Below are positions 30,711 through 39,607 of a stretch of 56,317 bases of DNA, piece by piece (positions within the stretch are counted from its first letter, which is position 1; each line of letters opens with the position of its first letter). This DNA comes from SIG440 sp045586925 (GTDB lineage Bacteria; Bacillota; Clostridia; Monoglobales; Monoglobaceae): assembly GCA_045586925.1 (NCBI GenBank), contig JAZNBG010000020.1, positions 1-56,317 on the forward strand. Direction: 5' to 3'. Position numbers and translations under genes: made by a program. A model generated the notes under the pieces. The model did not search any database. It worked only from the letters and a program-made list of their open reading frames with translations, and was not told where the DNA came from.

Positions 30711-31841
30711 ATGAAAACATCAATTGAGTCTTATAACCTTGGAAAACTCGGGGTTATAGGTATGAACGGCTGTGAGGACTTTTGTTCAAAAGTTGACTAT
30801 TATCTGAAAAAGTTTAATGATGACGATATTCAGGAACATGGTACATTTTTGTTTCCTATAAAGACTTCAAGATTCGGTACTGGTGAAGCAAAGGCTACTC
30901 TTTTACATTCTGCAAGAACTTATGATGTTTATATCATAGTTGATTGCTTTAACTATGGCGAAACATACAAGCTCTACGGTCAGGATGTTCCTATGAGTCC
31001 AGATGACCATTATCAGGATTTAAAGCGTGCGATTTCTGCAATCGGCGGCAAAGCTAAAAGAATTACCGTTATTATGCCGATGCTTTATGAAGGCCGTCAG
31101 CACAAGCGTTCGTCAAGAGAGTCGTTAGACTGCGCTATGGCTCTTCAGGAGCTTTGCAATATTGGTGTTGATAACATAATTACATTCGATGCTCACGACC
31201 CAAGAGTTCAGAATGCAATTCCGTTTAAGGGCTTTGAAAATGTAATGCCCACATACCAGATGATTAAGGCGTGTCTTAAATATGATAAGGATATTATTCT
31301 TAACAAAGATAACACAATGATTATTTCACCTGATGAAGGTGCGATGTCAAGATGTATGTATTATTCTTCGGTTCTTGAAATGGAACTTGGTATGTTTTAT
31401 AAGCGTCGTGATTATTCAAGAGTGGTAAACGGCAAGAATCCCATTATTGCTCACGAATTCCTTGGCTCATCTGTTGATGGTAAGAATGTTATTGTTGTTG
31501 ATGATATGATTTCATCGGGTGACTCGATGATTGATGTTGCAAGAGAACTTAAAAAGAGAAAAGCGGCACGAGTATTTATGTTTTCAACCTTTGGTTTGTT
31601 TACAGAAGGATTTGAGAGATTTGACAAGGCGTACGAAGAAGGTCTGATTGAGGGAGTGTTTACAACAAACCTTATTTATGCAAAGCCCGAACTACTTACA
31701 AAGCCTTGGTATCATCAGGTGGATATGAGCAAGTATGTTGCACTTCTTATAAACGAGCTTAATGCTGAACACTCAATCAGCGAACTGCTTAATCCTATTC
31801 AGAGAATAGAAAAAATCCTTGATAAATATAAAAATATGTAA
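30711..31841 (+). CDS. prs: Ribose-phosphate pyrophosphokinase
   Basis: 376 residues. It makes PRPP from ribose 5-phosphate and ATP. The PRPP loop VIVVDDMISSGDSMIDV (about 260-276) and the flexible-loop region MLYEGRQHKRSSRESLD (about 124-140) are clear, with DAHDPRVQNAIPF (about 163-175). It is some 60 residues longer than the common enzyme of about 315 residues, with an extended N terminus and C terminus (ending in RIEKILDKYK). That is seen in a longer clostridial variant, so a divergent second copy is possible. It is monocistronic. Confidence 0.9.
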   Translation: MKTSIESYNLGKLGVIGMNGCEDFCSKVDYYLKKFNDDDIQEHGTFLFPIKTSRFGTGEAKATLLHSARTYDVYIIVDCFNYGETYKLYGQDVPMSPDDHYQDLKRAISAIGGKAKRITVIMPMLYEGRQHKRSSRESLDCAMALQELCNIGVDNIITFDAHDPRVQNAIPFKGFENVMPTYQMIKACLKYDKDIILNKDNTMIISPDEGAMSRCMYYSSVLEMELGMFYKRRDYSRVVNGKNPIIAHEFLGSSVDGKNVIVVDDMISSGDSMIDVARELKKRKAARVFMFSTFGLFTEGFERFDKAYEEGLIEGVFTTNLIYAKPELLTKPWYHQVDMSKYVALLINELNAEHSISELLNPIQRIEKILDKYKNM

Positions 31842-31853
31842 ACCAAAAACATA

Positions 31854-31895
31854 CAGCTGCTGCAAATGGTGTATACTGTTTGCAGCAGCTTGTTT
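31854..31895 (+). terminator. Terminator-like hairpin after prs
   Basis: AGCTGCTGCAAA pairs with TTTGCAGCAGCT over 12 bp, followed by TGTTTG. The T-run is weak, so some readthrough into rluB is likely. Confidence 0.6.
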
Positions 31896-31919
31896 GAATA
31901 TTAAAGGAGGCGGATATTT

Positions 31920-32741
31920 ATGATGAGATTACAGAAATACCTAGCAAATGCAGGTGTGGCATCACGTCGTGCAGCGGAAAAAATTATCAGCGAGGGCAGG
32001 GTTTCTGTTAATGGCGAAATTATCCGTGAAATGGGCGTTCAGATAGACGAAGACTTTGATACGATTGAGGTAGATGGTGTTCGTGTAAAGAACGACGAAA
32101 AGAAATATTATATAATGCTAAATAAGCCTGTGGGGTTTGTTACAACTGTGTCGGATGACAAAGGTCGTCCTACAGTTATGGAGCTTGTTTCTGATATTTC
32201 TGCAAGAATTTATCCCGTAGGCAGACTTGACTATGATACCGAAGGCTTGTTGTTGCTTACAAACGATGGCGATTTAACTTTCAAAATCACACATCCAAAG
32301 CACGATATTGCAAAGACGTATGTTGCAGAGGTTACGGGAAACATAACAATGGATACAATCTTGCAGCTCCGCCGTGGTGTGGTGATTGACGGACAAAAAA
32401 CAAGCCCTGCCGAGGTTGAAGTGGTAGGTGCAACACAGTACGGAACAAAGGTAGAAATAACCATTCACGAAGGCAGAAATCGTCAGGTAAGAAAGATGTT
32501 TGAGTCATTAGGTTGTATAGTTAAAAAACTTAAACGCACAAAGGAAGCAGGGCTTACTTTGGGGCATCTTCCGATAGGTAAATGGCGCAAGCTCAGCGAA
32601 TCAGAGGTTAATATGCTTAAAAAGATTGAGGCAGCCGGAGCAAAGAGTAATACAAATGCTAAAAGCCGAAAGCCTAAGGCATATGCAAAATTTAGCAGCA
32701 AAAGAACAACCGCAAAAAAGCAGGTAAGAAAAAATGGTTAG
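31920..32741 (+). CDS. rluB: RluB/RsuA-type rRNA pseudouridine synthase
   Basis: 273 residues. An N-terminal S4 RNA-binding domain (RLQKYLANAGVASRRAAEKIISEGRVSVNG) is followed by the catalytic domain with YPVGRLDYDTEGLLLLTNDG carrying the catalytic Asp, and IHEGRNRQVRKMFESLG. The last 35 residues are Lys/Arg/Ala rich and disordered. It isomerises a uridine in 23S (or 16S) rRNA. AAAGGAGG lies 9 nt before the ATG. It begins a long same-strand run; its end overlaps the next gene by 8 nt. Confidence 0.93.
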   Translation: MMRLQKYLANAGVASRRAAEKIISEGRVSVNGEIIREMGVQIDEDFDTIEVDGVRVKNDEKKYYIMLNKPVGFVTTVSDDKGRPTVMELVSDISARIYPVGRLDYDTEGLLLLTNDGDLTFKITHPKHDIAKTYVAEVTGNITMDTILQLRRGVVIDGQKTSPAEVEVVGATQYGTKVEITIHEGRNRQVRKMFESLGCIVKKLKRTKEAGLTLGHLPIGKWRKLSESEVNMLKKIEAAGAKSNTNAKSRKPKAYAKFSSKRTTAKKQVRKNG

Positions 32742-33975
32742 TAACGGATTTGATGTAATTGTCATTGGTGGAGGAGCAGCCGGAATGCTTGCGGCAGGTA
32801 CCGCTGCAAAACGTGGATTGCGTGTCGCTTTAATTGAAAAAAACAAAATCTTAGGTAAAAAAATGCTGATTACCGGCAAGGGCAGATGCAATATTACAAA
32901 TGCCTGCGATGAAGTAGAAGAGCTTATCCATAATGTGACAAAAAACAGTTCTTTTCTATATAGTTCATTTTATGGTTTTACAAACCTTGATACAATTAAT
33001 TTTTTTAATGAACTTGGTGTCGAAACAAAGGTAGAGCGGGGAAATCGTGTTTTTCCTGTTTCAGATAAAAGCACAACAGTTGTCGATGCACTTATCCGCT
33101 ATATAAAAAAGTGCGGTGTGGAAATAATCTATGATAAAGTAACCGAAATATGCGTTGATGATATAAACCATATAAATGGGGTAACAACCGAGAAAAGGGG
33201 CAAACTTTCAGCACCATCGGTAATTCTTGCGACAGGCGGAATGTCATATAGTGCAACAGGCTCAACTGGGGATGGCTATGTGTTCGCAAAGGCTTTGGGT
33301 CATACGGTGACAGATATAACACCATCACTTGTGCCCGTTCAGGTTGAAGAACCATGGGTTTATGACCTTATGGGGTTATCTTTAAAAAATATCGAGATTA
33401 CGGTTTATAACGAAAAAAATAAAAAGATATATGATGATTTTGGTGAGTTGATGTTTGCTCATTTTGGGCTAAGCGGTCCTGTTATTCTCAGTGCATCTGC
33501 ACATATGCGGCCAATGCAAGCAGGGAAATATAAGATTAAAATTGATTTAAAGCCTGCACTTGACGAAAAACAACTTGACGCAAGGCTACTAAGAGATTTT
33601 CAAAAGTACGCAAATAAAGATTTTTGTAATGCTCTTGGAGATTTGCTCCCGTCAGGTCTGATTGAGCCAATTGTAAATCTTTCGGGAATTGAACCTCACA
33701 AAAAGATCAATTCCGTCACAAAAGAAGAACGTCAAAGGCTACTTGGTGTAATAAAGGGTATCGAACTCAATGTTAAGGATTTTTGTCCAATTGAACAGGC
33801 GATAATTACGTCGGGTGGAATTTCAGTTAAGGAAATTGATCCGTCAACTATGGAATCAAAAATAAAAAGCGGATTGTTTTTTGCAGGCGAGATTATTGAT
33901 GTGGATGCATATACGGGTGGATTTAATCTGCAAATTGCTTTTTCCACCGGAGTTCTTGCCGGAAGCAACTGCTAA
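32734..33975 (+). CDS. HI0933/YhiN-like FAD-dependent flavoprotein
   Basis: 413 residues. N-terminal FAD-binding VIVIGGGAAGMLAAGTAAKRG, then KKMLITGKGRCNITN (the HI0933 signature), LATGGMSYSATGSTGDGY, and a C-terminal LFFAGEIIDVDAYTGGFNLQIAFSTG that closes the FAD site. The family includes BaiN, reported to act on bile-acid intermediates, but most members are uncharacterised. It overlaps rluB and is 15 bp from the nudix gene. Confidence 0.9.
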   Translation: MVSNGFDVIVIGGGAAGMLAAGTAAKRGLRVALIEKNKILGKKMLITGKGRCNITNACDEVEELIHNVTKNSSFLYSSFYGFTNLDTINFFNELGVETKVERGNRVFPVSDKSTTVVDALIRYIKKCGVEIIYDKVTEICVDDINHINGVTTEKRGKLSAPSVILATGGMSYSATGSTGDGYVFAKALGHTVTDITPSLVPVQVEEPWVYDLMGLSLKNIEITVYNEKNKKIYDDFGELMFAHFGLSGPVILSASAHMRPMQAGKYKIKIDLKPALDEKQLDARLLRDFQKYANKDFCNALGDLLPSGLIEPIVNLSGIEPHKKINSVTKEERQRLLGVIKGIELNVKDFCPIEQAIITSGGISVKEIDPSTMESKIKSGLFFAGEIIDVDAYTGGFNLQIAFSTGVLAGSNC

Positions 33976-33990
33976 GAGGTTGGTTTGTTT

Positions 33991-34527
33991 ATGGTTTATG
34001 AAGAAAAAACTGTGTCATCAAAAAAAGTTTTTGAAGGCAAAATAATAGATGTTAGAGTAGAAACTGTGGAATACCCAGACGGCAATACAGCATACCGCGA
34101 GCTTGTTGACCATCCCGGTGGTGTTGGAATTGTTGCATTGACAGTTGATGGCAAAATTCCACTGGTCAGACAGTACAGAAAGCCACTTGAAAAGGCTATA
34201 TGGGAAATTCCTGCAGGAAAGCTTGATATGGGCGAAGACCCAAAACACTGTGGAATTCGTGAATTAGAGGAAGAAACAGGATATATTGCCGATGAGGTAA
34301 TTTCGCTTGGATATTTGTATCCGTCACCCGGCTTTGCCAATGAGGTTACACACATATTTTTTGCAAAAGGGCTTTCAAAGGGCAATGTTCATCCTGACGA
34401 GGATGAGTTTCTTGATGTTAAGGAATTTTCTGTTGATGAAGTCAGAAATATGATTTTAAATAACGAGATAAATGATGCAAAAACCGTTGTTGGCTTTTTA
34501 AAATGCGAAGCCATGAAACTGTTTTAG
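33991..34527 (+). CDS. nudF: Nudix hydrolase, probable ADP-ribose pyrophosphatase
   Basis: 178 residues from ATG 33991, preceded by AGAGGTTGG; the open frame starts two codons earlier. The Nudix box is complete (about residues 78-100): GKLDMGEDPKHCGIRELEEETG, i.e. Gx5Ex7REUxEExG. The preceding VRQYRKPLEKAIWEIPAGKLD and the later LYPSPGFANEVTHIFFA match ADP-ribose pyrophosphatases. It likely cleaves ADP-ribose to AMP and ribose 5-phosphate. Confidence 0.92.
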   Translation: MVYEEKTVSSKKVFEGKIIDVRVETVEYPDGNTAYRELVDHPGGVGIVALTVDGKIPLVRQYRKPLEKAIWEIPAGKLDMGEDPKHCGIRELEEETGYIADEVISLGYLYPSPGFANEVTHIFFAKGLSKGNVHPDEDEFLDVKEFSVDEVRNMILNNEINDAKTVVGFLKCEAMKLF

Positions 34528-34539
34528 GGGGATGGTTAA

Positions 34540-34914
34540 ATGGAAAAGAATAAGGTTAAAGTGCTTATAAACAACGCTGAATATACTCTGGTTACTGCAG
34601 AGCCTGCCGAGTATGTGCAAAGGGTTGCGGTAAAGGTAGATAAAAAGCTAAAAGAGATAATAAAGGAAAATCCACAGCTTACAAACGTCATGGCTGCAAT
34701 GCTTACAGCGATTAATTTATCTGATGAATACATAAAGCTTGAGGACTCTGCCGATAATTTAAGAAAGCAGGTTGCCGACTATTCCAAAAACGAGACCAAG
34801 CTGATTGCGGCACTTGACGACCGCACCGCAAAGGTTGAGGAACTTGAAAAAACTGTTCAGGAGCTTAAAATTGAACTTGCAAGATGGGGCGGAAAGAGTC
34901 AAAGTCGCAGATAG
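34540..34914 (+). CDS. zapA: Cell division protein ZapA-like
   Basis: 124 residues. The N-terminal VKVLINNAEYTLVTAEPAEYVQRVAVKVDKKLKEI is the ZapA globular head. TNVMAAMLTAINLSDEYIKLE leads into a coiled coil from about residue 62 to 115. ZapA binds and bundles FtsZ at the Z-ring. It is longer than the 80-100 residues common in the family because of the extended coiled coil. It lies 12 bp after the nudix gene and before a U32 protein, a common Firmicutes order. Confidence 0.9.
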   Translation: MEKNKVKVLINNAEYTLVTAEPAEYVQRVAVKVDKKLKEIIKENPQLTNVMAAMLTAINLSDEYIKLEDSADNLRKQVADYSKNETKLIAALDDRTAKVEELEKTVQELKIELARWGGKSQSRR

Positions 34915-34957
34915 CTACTTTCAGACTATAAAAATACTGATAAAGGATTGAGGTTTT

Positions 34958-37045
34958 ATGCACAAAATTGAACTGCTTGCTCCGGCAGGAAATTTTCAGT
35001 GTCTTGTTGCTGCAGTTCAAAGCGGTGCAGATGCGGTTTATCTTGCAGGCAAGTGCTTTGGTGCACGCAGCTTTGCAGATAATTTTGATAATCACGAGTT
35101 AGAATCCGCAGTTGATTATTGCCACATAAGAGGCGTAAAGGTCTATGTAACGGTCAACACTCTGGTTCGGGATAGTGAAATGAAGCAGCTTGGCGAATAT
35201 CTTATGTTTTTGTCACAGATTGGTGTTGATGCTATAATTGTTCAGGATATGGGTGTAATTGCACTTGCGAACAGAATTGTTCCTGAACTTCCACTGCACG
35301 CAAGCACACAGATGACAATTCACAATATCGAAGGCGTTAAAGCTTTGAAAAAGTACAATATTAAAAGGGTTGTGCTTTCAAGAGAACTCTGCATAAAAGA
35401 AATAAAGAGTATTGCCGAAAATACGGATATTGAGCTTGAGGTATTCGGGCACGGTGCTCTTTGTATGTGTTATTCGGGGCAGTGCTTGCTCAGCAGTATA
35501 ATAGGCGGTCGCAGCGGAAACAGAGGCAAATGTGCCCAGCCCTGCAGACTGACCTACAGCATAAATTCCGATGGCAAAAAAGCTTTTTATATGAGTCTTA
35601 GGGATTTATCAAGCCTTGAACATATTGGCAGTATTGTGGATGCAGGTGTTTCCTCGCTGAAAATTGAAGGAAGAATGAAAGGCCCTGCCTATGTTGCGGC
35701 AGTTGTAGGGATTTACCGAAAATATATTGATAATCCTCAAAAGGTGACAGATAAGGATTATGAACTGCTTGATAAAATTTTCAATCGAGGCGGGTTGACA
35801 GACGGTTATCTTACGGGTAGGGTTGGCAAAGAAATGTTTGCTCTTGACAAACCTGACAATCCTTATCGTATGGGTAGTTCAGCTCTTGAAAAGGAACTTT
35901 TAGCCGTACTCAATGGCGAAAACCGAAAACTGAAATTACAGGGTAAGATTGAGATAAAAAATGCGAAAAATCCTGTATTTACAATAGCGTATGAGGATAC
36001 AAAATATGTTTATATACACAACCAAAAGCCCGAGGATGCTATTAAATCTTCAATTGATTCAACCGGCGTAATAAATCAAATGATTAAAACAGGAAACACG
36101 CCTTATGAGTTTGAAAGCATTACTGCGGATGTCGAGGAAGGTCTTTATCTTGCGGCAGGGGAATTAAACAAAATAAGGCGCAATGCTCTGGCGGAGTTTG
36201 AGAAGTGTTTTCTTGCATCATTCAAAAGAGCAAGCAATAATCAACCAGCACATCCCTTAATTGCTGCACACAACAGTAAAAAAAGCGGTTTTGTGTGTGA
36301 GGTTACAACTAAAGAGCAACTTAAAGCTGTATGCGGCTTTCCTTTTGAAAAAATTTATGTTCCAATTGGAATAATTAAAAGAAATACAGACATATGTGAA
36401 AAGCTTAAAGATAAGCTGATAATTGTGCTTCCGTCAATCCTCAGTGATGATATATATGCTGACTATGTTTCGGATGCAAAATCATATCTTGACAGTGGTT
36501 TTTATGGTGTGCAGATACAAAATATTTCTCAAACGGAAGGTTTTTCGGGATATAATATCTACGGTGGTTTCAGACTGAATGTGTTTAACAGTACTGCCCT
36601 TAACGAATTTAATAAATTAAATTTTAAAGCTGTTGAATTATCACCCGAACTGAATATCAAGCAGATTAATGAAATTTCAAAGTCTATTCCTGTTCAGGCT
36701 ATGGTGTATGGACGCCTTCCGCTTATGGTGACTGAAAACTGTATTATACAAAATGGAAATAAATGTCCTTGCACAGGAGATAATTTTATAACCGACCGTA
36801 TGGGGATGAGGTTTCCTGTTATAAAGGATGGCGATATTTGCCGCAGCGTTGTGCTCAACTGCAAAAAGACCTTTGTAGCGTTTGATATGAATAAAATAAA
36901 AAGTGCAGGAGTTGACTTTTTCAGAATATATTTTACTGATGAGTCTTTTGACGAATGCAAAAGGATATGCAACACGTATCTTAGCAATGGTGATTACAGA
37001 CCGGACGATTTTACAAAAGGACACTTTTTTAAAGGGGTATCATAA
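34958..37045 (+). CDS. U32 family protein with DUF3656-type C-terminal region
   Basis: 695 residues. The N-terminal U32 domain has ELLAPAGNFQCLVAAVQSGADAVYLAGKCFGARSFADNF, then HASTQMTIHN, VFGHGALCMCYSGQCLLSS and the cysteine cluster GNRGKCAQPCRLTY (about 186-199), the family signature. The C-terminal 400 residues continue the long form related to RlhA/YdcP. RlhA hydroxylates 23S rRNA with a prephenate-dependent system. The four cysteines probably bind an Fe-S cluster. The older peptidase name is unlikely to describe the true activity. Confidence 0.9.
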   Translation: MHKIELLAPAGNFQCLVAAVQSGADAVYLAGKCFGARSFADNFDNHELESAVDYCHIRGVKVYVTVNTLVRDSEMKQLGEYLMFLSQIGVDAIIVQDMGVIALANRIVPELPLHASTQMTIHNIEGVKALKKYNIKRVVLSRELCIKEIKSIAENTDIELEVFGHGALCMCYSGQCLLSSIIGGRSGNRGKCAQPCRLTYSINSDGKKAFYMSLRDLSSLEHIGSIVDAGVSSLKIEGRMKGPAYVAAVVGIYRKYIDNPQKVTDKDYELLDKIFNRGGLTDGYLTGRVGKEMFALDKPDNPYRMGSSALEKELLAVLNGENRKLKLQGKIEIKNAKNPVFTIAYEDTKYVYIHNQKPEDAIKSSIDSTGVINQMIKTGNTPYEFESITADVEEGLYLAAGELNKIRRNALAEFEKCFLASFKRASNNQPAHPLIAAHNSKKSGFVCEVTTKEQLKAVCGFPFEKIYVPIGIIKRNTDICEKLKDKLIIVLPSILSDDIYADYVSDAKSYLDSGFYGVQIQNISQTEGFSGYNIYGGFRLNVFNSTALNEFNKLNFKAVELSPELNIKQINEISKSIPVQAMVYGRLPLMVTENCIIQNGNKCPCTGDNFITDRMGMRFPVIKDGDICRSVVLNCKKTFVAFDMNKIKSAGVDFFRIYFTDESFDECKRICNTYLSNGDYRPDDFTKGHFFKGVS

Positions 37046-37060
37046 ACAGGAGATGAGGCT

Positions 37061-37441
37061 ATGTTTACTGTATGGGATAAAACCATAATGGTTGGATTGC
37101 TGGCAACAGCTCTGATAATTTATCTGCTGTTTGCAGGCTTTGTTTTTGGCGAACAGCCCGAAACTGTTGCGATTTTTGTTGATGGAAGGGAATATGCCTC
37201 ATATAATTTAGCTGAAATATCAGATGTTAAAAATATCGAAATTAATACGGAATTCGGGCATAATACTATAGAGATTACATCGGATGGCGCAAGGATAACC
37301 AAAGCATCCTGTCCTGACAAGACAGGCATTCAAAGCGGCAAAATAACAAAGGCTGGACAAATGCTTGTTTGTGTTCCCAACAGAGTGACAGTCAGAATAA
37401 TCGGAAAAAATGCACAAAGCGTTGATAAGGTGACATACTGA
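37061..37441 (+). CDS. NusG domain II-containing membrane-anchored protein
   Basis: 126 residues. One N-terminal membrane segment (about 9-28, TIMVGLLATALIIYLLFAGF) is followed by an extracytoplasmic NusG-II fold: VAIFVDGREYASYNLAE, then HNTIEITSDGARITKASCPDKTG and QMLVCVPNRVTVRI. The SCPDK cysteine and LVCVPN motif are typical. The family is widespread in Firmicutes, function unknown, and is usually found beside Gx transporter genes as here; the stop overlaps the next start by one base. Confidence 0.85.
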   Translation: MFTVWDKTIMVGLLATALIIYLLFAGFVFGEQPETVAIFVDGREYASYNLAEISDVKNIEINTEFGHNTIEITSDGARITKASCPDKTGIQSGKITKAGQMLVCVPNRVTVRIIGKNAQSVDKVTY

Positions 37442-37956
37442 TGAAAAGAAGATACAAATCAAAAAAACTTATAATTATGTCAATGTTTGTTGCGATTGGA
37501 ATTGTCCTTCAATATATTGAAAGCAAGGTTTTGATTTCACCTGTGCCGGGTGGCAAGCTGGGTCTTTGTAACATTGTTTCTGTTATAAATATATTTATGT
37601 TTGGCGGCAAAAACGCAATTATGATTTCTTTAATCCGTGCCTTCATTGGTACATTTCTTACGGGTGGAGCAATGGCTTTGCCTTATAGTATGGCAGGGGC
37701 GTTTTTTTCAACTGCGGTAATGGCTGTTATAAAAAAATATTTATATCCCAATGTTAGTATGATAGGAATAAGCATAACAGGTGCTGCAGTACATAATGTT
37801 ATGCAAACCTGTGTTGCGGCTGTGATGCTGACTTCGGGCTATATCTTTTCTTATCTGCCATTTCTTTTAGTTGTTGCAACAATCAGTGGTGCGGTTACAG
37901 GATATGCGGCACAGATTTTTGGAAACAGAATTTTAAAACACGGAGATACACTATGA
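37441..37956 (+). CDS. Gx transporter family membrane protein
   Basis: 171 residues with about five to six hydrophobic segments. GGKLGLCNIVSVINIFMFG (about 39-57) and LIRAFIGTFLTGGAMALPYSMAGAFFS (about 65-91) are characteristic of this ECF-substrate-component-like family, also annotated as heptaprenyl diphosphate synthase component I. The substrate is unknown. It is translationally coupled to both neighbours, with overlaps of one and four bases. Confidence 0.82.
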   Translation: MKRRYKSKKLIIMSMFVAIGIVLQYIESKVLISPVPGGKLGLCNIVSVINIFMFGGKNAIMISLIRAFIGTFLTGGAMALPYSMAGAFFSTAVMAVIKKYLYPNVSMIGISITGAAVHNVMQTCVAAVMLTSGYIFSYLPFLLVVATISGAVTGYAAQIFGNRILKHGDTL

Positions 37957-38543
37957 ATAAAAGAATTATACTTGCTTCAAATTCACCCCGAAGACGGGAA
38001 CTTCTGCAGATGATAGGTCTTAAATTTGATATAATTGCCGATAATACTCCCGAACCGATAAATCAGGATATGACACCGGATGCTGTTGTGTGTCAGCTTG
38101 CCGAATTTAAAGGTAAAAATATTTCAAAAAAGCTTGATGGTGCAAAGAATTCATTAATTATTGCTGCAGATACTATTGTGGCGATTGAAGATGAAATTCT
38201 GGGTAAGCCAAAGGATGCAAATGATGCACTGAATATGCTGCTTAAACTCAGTGGAAATATGCACTGTGTATATACCGGAGTATATGTGCTTGATACTGAT
38301 ACCAATAATTTTGCAGTTTTTTGTGAAAAAACAGAAGTATTTTTTAAAAAACTTGACATTGATGAAATAAAAGATTATATTATTACTGGGGAACCAATGG
38401 ATAAAGCCGGTGCTTACGGGATACAGAATTTGGGTTCGTTGTTTGTCGAAAGGATAAACGGTGACTATTTTAATGTAGTAGGGCTGCCTATATCTCGGCT
38501 GGCAGAGGTTCTGAAGAATAAATTTGATATTAAAATTATTTAG
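37953..38543 (+). CDS. maf: Maf family nucleotide pyrophosphatase
   Basis: 196 residues. ILASNSPRRRELLQMIGLKF at the N terminus is the substrate/phosphate signature. LIIAADTIVAIEDEILGKPKD holds the catalytic Asp, and AGAYGIQNLGSLFVERINGDYFNVVGLPI completes the family pattern. Members hydrolyse dTTP/UTP or modified pyrimidine nucleotides. In Bacillus maf lies upstream of mreB, as here. It overlaps the Gx gene by four bases. Confidence 0.93.
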   Translation: MNKRIILASNSPRRRELLQMIGLKFDIIADNTPEPINQDMTPDAVVCQLAEFKGKNISKKLDGAKNSLIIAADTIVAIEDEILGKPKDANDALNMLLKLSGNMHCVYTGVYVLDTDTNNFAVFCEKTEVFFKKLDIDEIKDYIITGEPMDKAGAYGIQNLGSLFVERINGDYFNVVGLPISRLAEVLKNKFDIKII

Positions 38544-38576
38544 TTGTTGAAAAATTTACATAAGGAGTGTTTTACT

Positions 38577-39575
38577 ATGGCAAATGAAATAGGAATTGAT
38601 CTTGGTACTTCCAATACTATAATTTATTTAAGGGGAAAGGGTATTGTAGTTAACGAGCCTACAGTTGTTGCTGTAAGCCGTGCGACGGGCAAAATTCTTT
38701 CAATCGGTAAAGAAGCAGGCGAGATGCTTGGCAGAACACCCCTTGATATTTGCGCGGTTACACCTATCAAGGAAGGCGTTATCGCGAATTTTGATATTAC
38801 TGTTGCTATGCTTAAGTATTTTATTAAAAAGGCTGTTAATACGTCTTTTCTCAAGCCAAAAGCGGTTGTATGTATTCCTTCACATATCACGGATGTTGAA
38901 AAACGTGCAGTACGGGATGCGGCTCTCGCTGCAGGTGTTAAAGAGGTTTTTCTTCTTGAAAAATCAATGGCTGCGGCAATAGGCGCAGGTGTTGCGGTTA
39001 ATGCTCCCGTTGGTTCAATGATTGTTGATATCGGTGGCGGTACAACCGAAATTGCTGTAGTGTCACTTGGAGGTATTGTTGCAACCCAGAGTCTTAAGGT
39101 TGCAAGCCAGACTTTTGATAATGATATTATTCAGTATTTAAAGAAAAATCACAATCTTATAATAGGTAATATAACTGCAGAAGAAATTAAAACATCTATC
39201 GGTTCGGCATGCTCGCTGAAGGATGAACTTTCGCTTGAAATCAAGGGACGTGACCTTGTTTCGGGTCTTCCCAGAACTGCAACCGTAACTTCGGAAGAAA
39301 TCCGTGAAGCAATTCAGGAAAGTCTTGCTGCTATTATTGACGGAATCAAGTCTGTACTTGAAAAAACTCCGCCAGAACTTGCTGCAGATATCATTGAATC
39401 AGGCATTGTTCTTACAGGCGGTGGTGCGATTTTAAAGGGCTTTGGTCGTCTTATAAATGCACATACCGAAATTCCGATTTTTATTGCTGAATCACCATCT
39501 GAATGTGTGGCAATTGGTGCGGGCAAGGCTCTTGAAGAGGTTAAAACTATGCATTCATTGCTTATTGCCGAATAA
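38577..39575 (+). CDS. mreB: Rod shape-determining protein MreB
   Basis: 332 residues from ATG 38577, preceded by TAAGGAGTG; 11 extra upstream codons in the frame are not used. Actin-like ATPase: GIDLGTSNTIIYLRGKGIVVNEPTVVAV (phosphate 1), VDIGGGTTEIAVVSLGGI (phosphate 2) and GIVLTGGGAILKGFGRLI (adenosine motif). It forms filaments along the membrane that guide sidewall peptidoglycan synthesis with MreC, MreD and PBP2, all encoded directly downstream. A rod-shaped cell is implied. Confidence 0.97.
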   Translation: MANEIGIDLGTSNTIIYLRGKGIVVNEPTVVAVSRATGKILSIGKEAGEMLGRTPLDICAVTPIKEGVIANFDITVAMLKYFIKKAVNTSFLKPKAVVCIPSHITDVEKRAVRDAALAAGVKEVFLLEKSMAAAIGAGVAVNAPVGSMIVDIGGGTTEIAVVSLGGIVATQSLKVASQTFDNDIIQYLKKNHNLIIGNITAEEIKTSIGSACSLKDELSLEIKGRDLVSGLPRTATVTSEEIREAIQESLAAIIDGIKSVLEKTPPELAADIIESGIVLTGGGAILKGFGRLINAHTEIPIFIAESPSECVAIGAGKALEEVKTMHSLLIAE

Positions 39576-39607
39576 TTTGAGTTAAATTTCGAGAGGAGAT
39601 ACATCCT

